NCBI GenBank assembly: GCA_009792885.1
Contig: WMCF01000008.1
Coordinates: 17,594,952 to 17,658,951, forward strand
DNA length: 64,000 nucleotides
Direction: 5' to 3'
Source: Eremophila alpestris peregrina
Taxonomy: Eukaryota; Chordata; Aves; Passeriformes; Alaudidae
Shown: piece after piece, positions 1 to 10,541 of the stretch
How positions within the stretch are numbered: position 1 is the first letter of the stretch
How the letters are laid out: the number at the start of each line of letters is the position of its first letter
Notes under the pieces: generated by a model
Told to the model about the DNA's origin: nothing
Database searches by the model: none
Seen by the model: the letters and a program-made list of their open reading frames with translations, nothing else
Position numbers and translations under genes: made by a program

Positions 1-99
1 TTTTCCCTCACAAATATAATTATATCTGGCTTCCGCTGTAAAAGACAATAAAAATGATTCTAAAAATATATTAAACAAAAGGAGGACTAAGGTGAATCT

Positions 100-650
100 T
101 CAAGAGAGACACTGAGGTGCTGGAGAGTGTTCAGAGAAGGGCAACAGAGCTGGTGAAGGGTCTGGAATACATGTTGATGAGGAGTGGCTGAGGGTGTTCG
201 TCTGGAGAAAACAGAGGCTTGAGCCTCCTTGAGGAAGATCTTAGTACTCTCTACAACTACCAAAAAGGAGGTTGCACTGAGGTAGGGGTTGGTCTCTTCT
301 CACAATTAGTAAGCAAGAGGAAAAGTCCTCAATTTGTACCAGGGGAGGTTCAGGTTAGATACCGGGAAATATTTCTTCACAGGAAAAATTTTCAAGCACT
401 GGAACAGGCTGCCCGGGCAATTGGTTAAATCACCATCCCTGAAGATGTTTAAAAGACATATAGATGTGTCACTTAGGGACATAGATTCATAGAATCACTA
501 AGGTTGGAAAATACCTCCAAGATCATAGAGTCCAACCACTAAACTGGCATCACCACTAAATCATGTCTCTAAGCACCACATCCACATGATTTACTGTGTG
601 GTTTGGTGGGACTTGGCAGTGCTAGGTTTAAGGTTGGACATGGTCATCAC
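100..650 (+). mobile_element. CR1 LINE, 5'-truncated 3' end, interrupted
   Basis: The segment follows the 3' end of avian CR1 in order: GAGGTGCTGGAG, AGAAGGGCAAC, CTCTCTACAACTACC, AGGAGGTTGCACTGAGG, GGTCTCTTCTC, AGGGGAGGTTCAGGTTAGAT, ATTTCTTCACAG, GGAACAGGCTGCCC, then after an interruption GACTTGGCAGTGCTAGG. It lies in a PLXNB2 intron, antisense to the gene. The 69-codon frame at 219-428 (LYNYQKGGCTEVGVGLFSQ) is a CR1 remnant, not a gene. Host sequence stops near 482 and resumes near 584. The subfamily was not determined. Confidence 0.93.
483..583 (-). mobile_element. CR1 3' tail nested in inverse orientation inside the CR1 at 100-650
   Basis: TCATAGAATCACTAAGGTTG...TAGAGTCCAACC...AAATCATGTCTCTAAGCACCACATCC is the reverse complement of a CR1 3' terminus. 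It sits within the plus-strand copy between GGGACAT and ACATGATTT. A 4-bp ACAT at 479-482 and 584-587 may be a target-site duplication. Only about 100 bp of the 3' end is present, typical of severe 5' truncation. The exact edges are uncertain by several bases because the insert and host share sequence. Confidence 0.8.
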
Positions 651-1124
651 TCTTTCAAGTGAAAGAGGGTGTTTGGTATTGCAGTTTTGATATTTGAGCA
701 CCACATACAGGTCAAGCCTTGAGCACCACACAACCAGAATTTGTTAGAGCTTCAGCCTGGGCTTTTTATTGCCACCTCTATTCACTGAATGGCCAGAATG
801 ACTACAGAATGAAAACCACTACAAAAATTAAACCACTATGAGCTTGAATAGAGATAAGGCTAAAAGCTGTTGTTAGATTACCTAAGGCTGTTTATATAAA
901 GGTCTCAGTAGGTATGCAATCCTTTGGCAAAAGTGTTATTCAGGCAATGCGAATTCAATCTGCGTATCAGATAGCTGAGGAACATCAGAAATAATGCGTC
1001 TTTTCTTTGAGGTGAAAAAAGCTCCAAGAGAATTTGCTCCTAGTATGAGATCTTATAAATCCTATTTTGACTCACAGTTCATAACCTTTTAAATACCTTC
1101 CAGCCTTTTATTCCAGTTTGTTAC
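651..1124 (-). other. PLXNB2: PLXNB2 intron sequence downstream of second coding exon
   Basis: Intronic sequence lies between the GTAACA donor at 1124 and the CR1 copy at the window's left end. The third coding exon is not seen before base 1, so this intron is at least 1,124 bp long. Nothing else is recognisable here. Confidence 0.75.
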
Positions 1125-1307
1125 CTTAAGAATTTTGCCATCTGATGTTCCCAGGAAGGCCACAGTGTGCCCGTTCTCCACAGCCACCGTGACGGCCGTG
1201 AGATTCATCCCTTCTTTCTGCAGCACCGGCTTCTCTACAACTCCATTCCTGCTTCCCAAAAGGTATGGCAAGTGCTCAGAGCCACAGGGGAAATTTTTGC
1301 TTGCATT
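1125..1307 (-). CDS. PLXNB2: Plexin-B2, second coding exon (sema domain continued)
   Basis: This 183-nt, phase 0-0 exon encodes residues 367-427, the later part of the sema beta-propeller. It includes FPCGSEHLPY, a sequon in MNLTAV (N401) and the plexin-typical HTVAFLGTSDGKILK. Joined to the upstream exon the reading is HGL|NASKNFPCGSEH, which aligns with the mammalian order of motifs; NAS adds another sequon at N367. The acceptor is CCTTATTAG|AATGC at 1308/1307. The donor is CTTAAG|GTAACA, so coding stops at 1125 although the raw frame stays open to 1089. The remaining sema sequence, PSI and IPT repeats, transmembrane helix and cytoplasmic GAP domain must lie beyond the left edge of the window. 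Confidence 0.94.
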
Positions 1308-3003
1308 CTAATAAGGAATAGCAATACAGAGTGATGTTAAACATTCAGATCACTAATTCCTAGCTAAGAATGAAGTGCAGTCCTATTACTAGACAATAAA
1401 ATACCCCTCAGACACTGAAGAGTAGGAAGAGAGAAATGGATTGTCTGGGCATTTGCCCCCCAGCCAACAGGCAGTAATCAGACAGCAGCCTGCTAATTGA
1501 GAACTGCTTCCATGTTTTCCCTTTCCAGGAGACACAAGGAGAGAAGTTTTTTTTGTTTCTGTTTCATTATAGCAGCAGTTTAAAAATTAACCTGTCGGTT
1601 TAATTAAAATGAACATGTCATAGAGACTGGTTTAACCAACTTTACCTTGAAGACTGCTTTTTTAATTGCTGTTTTGTTTCTTACTTTGCTGCAATCCATA
1701 AAAAAGTAACTCCCTGGCAACTGTCTCATGAACTTCAACACATTCCCTCTTCAGTACACTTTAATCCTGAGCTGCAGCAAGAGCTACCAGAAGGAAGTTC
1801 ATTCACACGTTGCCTTTCCTGCTATATTTGGTAACAAAACCGTCTTTCTGATCCAAAATCCACACCTCCTTTTTGTCAGGAGCCATGGCCACTCATCACA
1901 TTCAGGATTTCTGTGTTTGATGCTCACCCCATATGCAGGGTACTGCAGCAAGTAACGCTGGTGGTTTGAAGCAAAATGTGTAATTTTGACTCATCAGCAC
2001 TAGTGACTTACTGTGTGAGAGATGGCTTCAGTCTCACAAGATGAAGGATTATGGGTCAATGCCAAAAAAAAGATATTCCCATTCCCCATCTCTTCAGCTG
2101 TTCACCCCTCTCCCTGGACTATAGCACAGCACTTCTCAAGTTGTGCTCCAACAGCTGTTTATGCAAGTGTATACCTTGTTTGGGCTGGGAAATAAGGACA
2201 TCCTAATAAAAGCTGGCTGGGTTATTTTAAAGATTATTCAAATTCTCAACCCAGTTTAGTGTTGGCTGCAGTAATGAATGAGTGGCATGCACAAGTGGGG
2301 TTTGGGAATAGAGTGATGTGGGCAAAACAATCATAAAGCCAACAGATGCTGAAAATTGCCTTAGAGACAGTCATAGATTGCTGAACAGTAACTGAACGGT
2401 TGTAACAGTACCCTTCAAAAACCTTATAGTCAAGGTAATGACAGGCCATAAAAAGATGACTATCATGCTATACAAGTATTTTGAGCCACATCAAAATATG
2501 AACATCACCTGAATACAAGAAATCTGGGTATTTCAATTGTATAACAATACAAGTGAGAAAAAATGCTGAATTGCAGATACCATCTAAAAGATTCTTAATA
2601 CTATTTAAAAGCATTGTAATTACATTGACTGAAACTACAGTTGTAGTTCAGTGATCACCCGGAAGCTGAGCATCGACAAAAAAAAAAAATCCCTGGATTT
2701 GACTCAGTAACTCCCATACCAGAAGGAACCATTTAAAAGAAATGCATTTAGGAAAGCAACACTTATCTTTGAGAAAGCATCAAATCCTTTTTAAGAGACT
2801 CAAAATTTTGTCATTTCTTACTTGACCTGGTTCAAAACGCATCCCCCCCCCAGCCACATTCCATTTTGATAGTGAATCCATCTATTGAGTTTTCAGTCAT
2901 CTTAATACAGTTTAGCTCAAAGCCACCCTAAAATATGTAGTTGCATATTTTCCACAAACTCTAACACAGATTCTAAAAGTAATAATTCTATTATTCATAT
3001 TAC
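1308..3003 (-). other. PLXNB2: PLXNB2 intron between the first two coding exons
   Basis: This 1,696-bp intron is bounded by GT at 3003-3002 and AG at 1309-1308 on the minus strand. It contains short A12 (around 2680) and C8-9 (around 2846) homopolymers. I recognised no repeat family, exon or RNA gene inside it. Confidence 0.85.
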
Positions 3004-4101
3004 CAGTCCATGTAAAGCACACGGGTTTTCTGCTGAAAAAAGTTTGTAAAATGAGCTGGTATTCTTTTTAGTGTAGCAATCATTCCGGTTTTTTTCCATC
3101 TTTTCATTGATCTGCCGCAAGGAAAACACACACATGGCAGATTTTAGAGAGCCGTCATCTTTGTTTACTTTGCTGAAGAGTGCAAGAAGAATTTTGTCAT
3201 CTGAGAGAGTGTCTGCAGCTTGTCCCTGCTGAGCCATGCTCTCAGCCAGTTCTTTTCCAGGGGTAGTGACGTAAGCAGAATGACAATGGTCATAGGCACC
3301 ATCCTCATCTTTGCAACCCAAGTCCATTTCAAAGTAGGAATAATAATGGGCATCATCTTTGCACAGACGTGCAATCAGTGTGCGGTTGTTGACAGGTTGT
3401 TTCTCTTGTTGATTAAAAATGAAATAAACATAATTTTTATCCTCAAAAACTGCCACAAATTGTTGTGTGCTTGATGAGTGATAAGCTGACTTAACAGCTG
3501 CAGAGTCTGTATACATTTCAAAGATGTCTTTCCCATCCCTGGCATAAAGCTGCCGAGTGCTGATTATGATCCCATTGTCATTTGGGCCATTCCCTTTCCC
3601 AACAAACAGCACTTGGTCGTTATTCAAGGAAGTGATCAGTCCCACAGTTGATACATTCTCATCGTTGCTTGCCACAAAGGACTTTTCTCCACTACTGTCT
3701 ACGTAATACTTCTCATCACTGATGTTTTGTAGATCTCTGATGGCACAGATTCCCTTAAAAAGGCTCCCACATACCACAGTTGTATTATCCGCCTTGTTCA
3801 GCAACAGTAATTTGTTATAATTGTCAGTCAGTACAGCCTCTTTACATTGATTTTCATCAATGGGAGGTGTGCATTTTTTGTTGTCCTTTCTTGGACCTGT
3901 TTCTACAGATCTTATTACTTCCAGGTTTTCTGTAAGCTGATACAGCGCATTTACCACTCCCAAATAGATTATCCCAGTGTCATTGTCCACTGTTAGATGA
4001 TTTAGCTCTGTAGCACTCTGAAAAAATTTCAGTTCTTCATTTCTGGATAAGGTGACACAAAAACAGCTCAAAATGGTCAATGTCCAGATCCATAAAGCCA
4101 T
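3004..4101 (-). CDS. PLXNB2: Plexin-B2, first coding exon (signal peptide and most of sema domain), partial gene
   Basis: Plexin-B2 is a single-pass membrane receptor for class 4 semaphorins, acting at the cell surface in axon guidance, neuroprogenitor migration and epithelial signalling. This exon encodes residues 1-366. The protein opens with a hydrophobic signal peptide (about 1-19, MALWIWTLTILSCFCVTLS), then a sema-domain start. Stretches such as ELNHLTVD, NALYQL, DNKKCTPPI, GSLFKGICA, GEKSFVASNDE, VLFVGKGNGP and NRTLIARLC match vertebrate plexin-B2 closely and other plexins much less. Sequons occur at N106, N126, N149, N239 and N347; cysteines at 77, 86, 111, 119, 247, 263, 273, 324, 342 and 361 suit sema disulfides. 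The ATG at 4101-4099 has A at -3 and G at +4. The open frame runs on to 2995, but a donor (CTG|GTAATA) ends the exon at 3004 in phase 0, matching the next exon. Recognised from memory of the family; no alignment was run. Confidence 0.95.
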
Positions 4102-4114
4102 TTCTATGTAGTAC
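4102..4114 (-). other. PLXNB2: PLXNB2 13-nt 5' UTR segment and splice acceptor of the start-codon exon
   Basis: On the minus strand a polypyrimidine run ending TTCCCTTTTTAG (AG at 4116-4115) is followed by 13 untranslated bases and then ATGGCT. This is a canonical acceptor, so the start-codon exon is probably not the first exon. One or more non-coding 5' exons should lie at higher coordinates, as is usual for plexin genes. The transcription start cannot be placed from sequence alone. Confidence 0.8.
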
Positions 4115-7100
4115 CTAAAAAGGGAAAGAAAATAACAACATTAAACATATAGAAAAATAAAATTTACACAAAACTGAGAAATGTGGAAGTTTTTCGTGAC
4201 TTAAATACTTATCCTTGTGAAGGTGTAGACAGCATGAAGATTATGGAAAGCCTCAAATCCTGTTAATTGCCTAGCAATTTAATCTGTTGGGGAAGAATTT
4301 ACCAAGGTCATATGTCTAAATGATGATCATATAACCAATTAGATAATAAATCATGTGCTAAAGCACAATGAGAACAGCCAACTTGAAACAACAAATTGGA
4401 GTGACAAAATGTGGTAGTGCTTGTCCAGACAGCATCATACTGTGTCAATTATTTGCTGCTGAAATTTTAAAAATAATTTGGAGAATTCCAGTTTGGGGTA
4501 GCTCCTTCTTAAAAAGGAATTTACGGAGAGGGGCGGGGATTTACAGAAAAAGTGTTGGAAACATTTGTTATTGTGGGCTTTCTCCAGAAAGAAAAAAACC
4601 CTTCCATTGCATACAAGTCTTGATCTGGCTGCTGATGCTTTTTGAGAAGGCACTACACTAATTCTTCATCAATATGAAGCTAGAAGATGACAGCCCCCTT
4701 AATATGCAACACTGCCTTTGACTGCATTAAGATCCAACACTTAAATTCACTAGAGTACTGCAACTTAATAGTTTAAAATCTGTCTTATGAATATCACTTA
4801 AAAGTTTTTGGGGATTATGATTCTGTTACCTTTTTTTTTTTTTTTTTTGGTTTTATCCCTTTCAGAATTGTTAATTCCCAAGCAGATCACCTGGCTGTTT
4901 GGAATTGGAGAAAGACCTTCTGAAACTTGTAAGCACGGGTCTAATTTTAATCTGAAGAGTTAAATGAGGAGTCTCAGCTGGCTTCACAAGGACTGAACAT
5001 TTTGTTAATGTTTTCTCAAAGTGTTTTGTTCTGAGAGCAGAAAACAAAAGGTGGCATGCTTGAACACATTGATGTTAGGGGGAAAAGATGAAAAGTGTTT
5101 GAAGGAAGATCAAGTATAATCCACTAAAGCTTCATTTTTAAAGTCAGCTATGGTATTCTTTCATCTGATGAGGAAAGAACCTGTAAATTTACAGGGAATC
5201 TCAATTTAAATCTGAAAATATCTGGAATCTAAATAGAAAGGAAACAATTAAAAGCACAAAAAAGACAAGAGGAACATTTAACAAAGCAACTTAACAGGCA
5301 ACAGTCTCATAGGAGGAGGAAAAGAGCATGAAATGCCAAAACCAGAAACTGAAAAAATAAAACTTAAAATAATAAAAATAAAGGAACCATGCTCTTTTGT
5401 CACCTATTACTTCTGTTTTGGCAAGAGCAATAGACTCTGGTGGGATTTGAAAGCGTGTGGCTAAATTATTATTTATACTGGATAACTAAGACTAAATGTT
5501 AACAACCTGGATGTAAAAGTTTGAACAGGGAAGGAAGAACTTTTGTTGCAAGCATAAGCCATCTGTGAGCTTCACAAACCTCAGCACTTCCAGCAATGCA
5601 TTAAAACAATGCCTGTCCTCCAGCATTTGAGTGTATTTTGCTCCTCTATGGAGAAAATGCATGGGCAATGGTGAGAAAAACTGTCCTAAAATCAGAGTGA
5701 ACTGAACTTCTAAATCCCCAAAAACCTACTAAATGTAACTCAAGATAAATAAAACACTAACTTCAGTCTTGTTTTGCTGAAGCTCCTATCATGTACCAAA
5801 CTGAGTAGCTAGCTATGAAATGATGCCAAAGACAAGGGAATACATCACCAGCAGCACAAACTGCACTTTCTAATGATAGATTGAGTTCCTATGACAATGA
5901 CCAAGAAAAGGCAAAGAATTATAACCTGTTCTCCAGACACACAGACTTTAGTGCATGCTTTGCAATGTAATGAAGTGTTGAATATCTGTACAACAGTTGA
6001 CCTGCTCTAAGGAACCCAGAATTTTTCTGAATTCTTCTTTTCTTACTGTTCCCAAGGTCTTCAATTTTCCAGCTTTGATCCCACCTTACTTCTCCATTGC
6101 TAAACGATATGTGATAATGCTTGTCATCTAGTTTAAAATATTATCCCTTACAGTTATCTGCAATGAAATAAAAAAACAGCTTGGCACATTATTGCAGAGT
6201 TGTTTCATACCAGTTTTATCATTCTATTATCTATTGCACAAGGATCAAATGCAGAATTGAGATAATTTGTTCCTGCTTTTCTCACAAAGTAATTATTTTT
6301 AGATTATTATAATCTCTGCTCTCAGTCAAAGAAATCCCCATAAATAGCTCTACATACAAAATATGCCTTAAATGAATGGAAAATAATTCATAGTACCTTA
6401 ATTTCTGTACTCAGTTCACCTCCATGTTCCTGTATTTCAGTGGATTGAAAACCCCTGTTTTGTCCATTGCTGGCACCCAGGACACAAAGGTTGCATTTGC
6501 AATACCCCTGCCTTTGTCCCTGAGGAGTGAAGTCTTGCTGGCCCATGCCAGAGCCAGAATTTAAGAAAAGGTATATGCTGCATGTCTAAATCAGTCTCTT
6601 AGAGGAGTAATTAATTCATTGTATAAAAATGGTTAATGCTTCCTTTTTTCTATTTTCTGCCTTGTTTACTTATACAATTTTTGACTTAAATTATTCCAAA
6701 CTACATGTACTCTCCATTAATAATTCCTTATCTTCATTTTTTTGGTTTTGTTATTTACTTCCTGCCATTCCTGTCTCATGCCAACCCCAATCAGATTAGC
6801 TCAGGTCTCTATGCTAGGTAACAGTTCATCATTCTCTGTACTTATTAGTTTTACCTTCCATCCTCTCTCCAAAGCAAATAATAAACAAAAATTAAATACT
6901 CTATGAAGAGATTCAGAATTAAACTCTCATTCACTTATCAAAGAGCAGGCTTAAGAAAATTTAAAAAGCAAATAGAATGAAATGAGATGAACTACAGCCA
7001 CAGGCCACTTTCATCTGAATTTAACTTAACTGGGAAGAAGCAGCTGGAAGAATCCTTCTATGACCAGCTGGTGTGATAAGAATGACAGTGCTGCTATTAA

Positions 7101-9469
7101 CACAGATGCTGTACTGAATTAGATGCTCTGGGAATGTATCAAGAAGCAGTTTCCTGCTGTGAAAAACTTTCGTTTTTAAATGAATAAGTTGCAGAAACAC
7201 AAGAGGAAAGGTGTAAGAAAGGTGTAAGAAGCATAGGCTGGAGCACAGAATCCATGATGTTCTGCACAGGAAACATATTTCCAATGGCTTAATCACATAC
7301 TGTATTTACACACAGGTCTGGGTGACCCACTCTAACTCATGCCCTGGTCCTGAGAGCTGCCATACACCCTCCACCCTCAGTTTGCTCTTAGTTTTAAGGC
7401 CTCAGCAGACTCAGGTTAAAAGAAGATCAACAGAGCAGTTGCCCACATCATTTTGGTTTTTTTTTTTCTCTCCAAGTCTTGTCTCCATCTGGCCCTTGTC
7501 CCCCTTACTGCTTCCTACAAGAAAAATGAAGCTCTAGAAGTTATGTGCAGGACACACAGGGCACCCAGGAGAACACTTCATACAGGGGAACTGCCATAAA
7601 GTGACACCGTGTTGGAATCACACAACTACCAGAGCTCTGCCCCACAGAAATAAATTTTAAAGTTAGTACCCATAACTTTGTATCTTTCTACTCATGCAAC
7701 ACCAATAAACTTCGATAACACCCAATTCTTCAAAATGCATGCAGGAAAAAGGAGCCTGACAAGCACAAAGTGATCTTCAAAATGACTATATTTTTACAAA
7801 CAGCCCTAAGAATTAGCACTAGCACCATGCTGACATGGACTTGGCAGGTGTTCTCCTCCTTCAGTGTAAAATCATCTGCTGTGCCTGAATATAGGAACCT
7901 TCAACTTTACAGCTATTCCCTGTCACTTTAGCCATTGATATATCTTTATCTTTATCCTAATTAATTTCTTACATTTTCTTCAACTGAAGAAATACCAAAT
8001 TTTGCCTGAAACTGGAATAAGTGGAGAACTAAAACAAGTGTTATTCCCAAAACACAATGGACAAGAAAATCTTCAGTGAAGGAATAATCTCACCATTTCA
8101 GCTTCTGTGGTGTTTTTGCAGAGTATTTCTTCATTAATCACACATATACTTAATTAAACCCTACTACCTCCTCTCATCCAGACAAACATTTTTTACTTGA
8201 AATTCTGGTCTAGAGACAAACACTTCTGGCAAGCAAGGCAGGTACTGATATGCTTTAACAGTAAGAGATGCAGAAAACAGTGGTTCTCCCAGCCAACCTT
8301 CCCCTAATCAGAGGGACTCCAAAAGATGTAAAAGACACTTAAATGGGAAAAAAATTTGGTAAAAAAGACTCAAAAATTGCCACATAAAAAAGGTAAAATC
8401 CAAGGAATGCACTCCAATGGCATAGTTATTTGGGGAAAGAGAAAAATAAAATTCTTTTTTCTCTCATTTTGAGTAACTTTTTAGCTTTTATTAAGTGTGT
8501 CAGAGGTTGAAAAGAATTCAGCTTTCAGATTTGGGCTCAAAGGAAGTCAAAACATAAACTGGAGACTGTATGAGAAGCAGAAGATGAGCAGATTTTCAGT
8601 CTGGATTTCAAAGCTTGTACTTCTGCAAGAACTGTAGGTAAAAGTAAACTCTTTCTCAGTTACAACTTTCCTACTATTTCCTAAAACAAATGAGCAGTGG
8701 AGCTCACTGGTTCGGAGAATGAATCACCTGAAACAACACTGCAGGATTCAAACCCATTTCCCAAGAGCATGGCAGCATACTGGAATGATTTTGGACAGAG
8801 AGGAACAACTTTGTTGGTATACAATGCCACACATCCAAAATTGGCAGAACCAGTGAGAATATGGTCACTGTGATGGTGTCCATCCCTGTAGCTGGGACAG
8901 TTTGCTGTTAGCAGATGAGACCTGTGGGCCAGAAAACTGTGGGAGGTCATGCTGTGGAGAATGAGAAACCAATATCCACTTCATTCGATGTTGTGATAGC
9001 CTGTACTGCTTAAAAAGAGTCATTTTCCTTCTCTTTCACTTCTCAAAACACAATTTGCTAAGATGTATAGACCATCTTCATATGGAACAAAAAAATTCCA
9101 TCAGGTCAAACTGCCTGTAAACTGCTATCATATGGACAAATACTTGAATGCTGTTTTTATTCCTGGTTGGCAGACAAAAGTTTTGCTTGCTTTTACAAGA
9201 CAAATTTTAAAATGTTTTCCTTTTTTTTTTTTGAGTTATTTTTAATAATATAAATTTATCTTTTTTAATATGTGTAATATCCATTGATATGGATCTTCTG
9301 TTACAAGGACCAGTTGAAAGTTATGGATTTGCCAAGGAAATAATGAATGTTACACCCACAGTTCCTGCGCATTCTGTTGGTGTTTTCCTTCAGTCCCTGG
9401 GAAAACAAATGGAAGACACATGGAAACACAAATTCAGCTTGCTGAAAATCAGGGTTTCTCATATAAAGA
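4115..9469. other. Non-coding: probable PLXNB2 5' intron, no gene seen
   Basis: AT-rich sequence immediately upstream of the start-codon exon. It contains a T17 run at 4832-4848 and a short tandem AAGGTGTAAG duplication near 7207-7230. Open frames here are short and lack family resemblance or splice-supported continuity. Assignment to a 5' intron follows from the acceptor at 4115 and is inference as to how far it extends. Confidence 0.6.
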
Positions 9470-10541
9470 ATGGTGATGCCCACCAAATAACTCTGTCACT
9501 CCATTCCTCGGCTAAACAGGATGAGAAGAATATGATGAAAGGATCAGGGGTTGAGATAAGGACAGGAAGATATCACTCATCAATTACTGTCACAGGTAAA
9601 ACAGCTGCAACTCAGGGAAATTATTTTAATTTGTTGCCAATTAAAATCAGAGTAGGATAATGAGAACTGAAACCAAACTTTAAAAAACCTTTTCCCCACA
9701 CCCTCCCTTTTTCCTGGGCTCAACTTTACTCCCAAGTTCTCTACTTTCTCAATGCAAGCAGTGCAGAGAGGTGGGGAATGGGAGCTGCAGTCAGTTCATC
9801 ACGTCTCTGCCCCTTCCTCCTTGTCACACTCTTCCCCTGCTCCAGCATGTGTTCTGTCCCACATGAGACAGTCCTTCATGGTCTTCTCCAAAGTGATCCC
9901 TTCCCATGGGGGGAAGTTCTTCACAAACTTTTCCAGAGTGGGCCTCTTCCACAAGGTGCAGTCCTTCAGGAGCAGACTGCTGCAGTGCAGGTCCCCCACA
10001 GGGTCACAAGTCCTGCCAGCAAACCTGCTCCAGTGTGGCTCCTCTCTGCACAGGCCACAGGTCCTGTCAGGAGCCTGCTCCAGTATGAGCTTCCCACAGG
10101 GTCACATTCTCCTTTGGTTTTGGGTCCTTCAGGGGCTGCAGGTGGATCTCTGCTTCCCCCTGGTACTCCATGGGCTGCAGGGGCACAGCTGCCTCACCAT
10201 GGGCTGCACCACGGGCTGCAGGGGAACCTCAGCTCTGGGGCCTGGAGCACCTCCTCTCTCCCCATCTTCCTTCACTGACCTCAGTGTCTAAAGAGTTTTT
10301 TGTTTCACATTTTTTTCCTCCTGTCTGCTGGTTTCTGTTGCACAGCATTTTTACCCCTCCTTAAATCCGTTATCCCAGGGTGCTCATCATTGCTGAGGGG
10401 CTCAGCCCTGACTAGTCCAGGTCTGTCTTGGAGCCAGCTGGTATTGCCTCTGTTGGACATGGGGGAAGCTTCTGGCAGCTTCTCACAGAAAACACCCTTG
10501 TAGTCCCCATTACCAAACCCTTGCCATGCAAACTCAATATA
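9470..10541 (-). mobile_element. Solo LTR of an avian endogenous retrovirus (ERVL-type), about 1.07 kb
   Basis: Read on the minus strand, the segment starts near 10541 (TTGAGTTTGCATGGCAAGG), passes GGGGGAAGCTTCT-type plus-strand landmarks and a series of GGAGCAG repeats, and ends near 9470 with CTTATCTCAACCCCTGATC and GGTGGGCATC. This matches my memory of a dispersed long LTR family found throughout neoavian genomes. No internal gag/pol sequence flanks it, so it looks like a solo LTR. Clear TG/CA termini and target-site duplications were not confirmed; the ERVL class assignment is from memory. The 179- and 166-codon frames at 9752-10291 and 9778-10278 are artefacts inside it, and the frame at 9289-9660 overlaps its left part. 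It is sense-oriented relative to PLXNB2. Confidence 0.75.
9830..10130 (-). repeat. Imperfect tandem units inside the LTR
   Basis: On the plus strand, units combining a CTGCTCCAG-like core, a CCCACAGGGTCAC-like core and a CCTGCCAGCA or CCTGTCAGGA core recur about every 45-65 bases. The spacing is irregular and the copies have diverged. They appear to be a feature of this LTR family rather than a local expansion. Confidence 0.6.

Noticed and set aside
219..428. 69-codon frame with LYNYQKGGCTEVGVGLFSQ
   Set aside because: It is the 3' region of a CR1 LINE, not a host gene.
1089..1124. Extension of the second PLXNB2 exon frame (VTNWNKRLEGI)
   Set aside because: It follows the AAG|GTAACA donor and does not resemble plexin sequence.
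2995..3003. Two extra codons (VI) at the end of the first PLXNB2 coding frame
   Set aside because: They are intronic read-through after the CTG|GTAATA donor; phase 0 joins the exon correctly to 1307.
3220..3474. 84-codon plus-strand frame
   Set aside because: Antisense shadow of the PLXNB2 coding exon.
9289..9660. 123-codon plus-strand frame
   Set aside because: Its second half is LTR sequence (TTGCCAATTAAAATCAGAGT and neighbours), and no domain is recognisable in the first half.
9752..10291. 179-codon plus-strand open frame (and overlapping 166-codon frame)
   Set aside because: It lies antisense within the minus-oriented LTR; such frames are recurrent artefacts of that repeat family.
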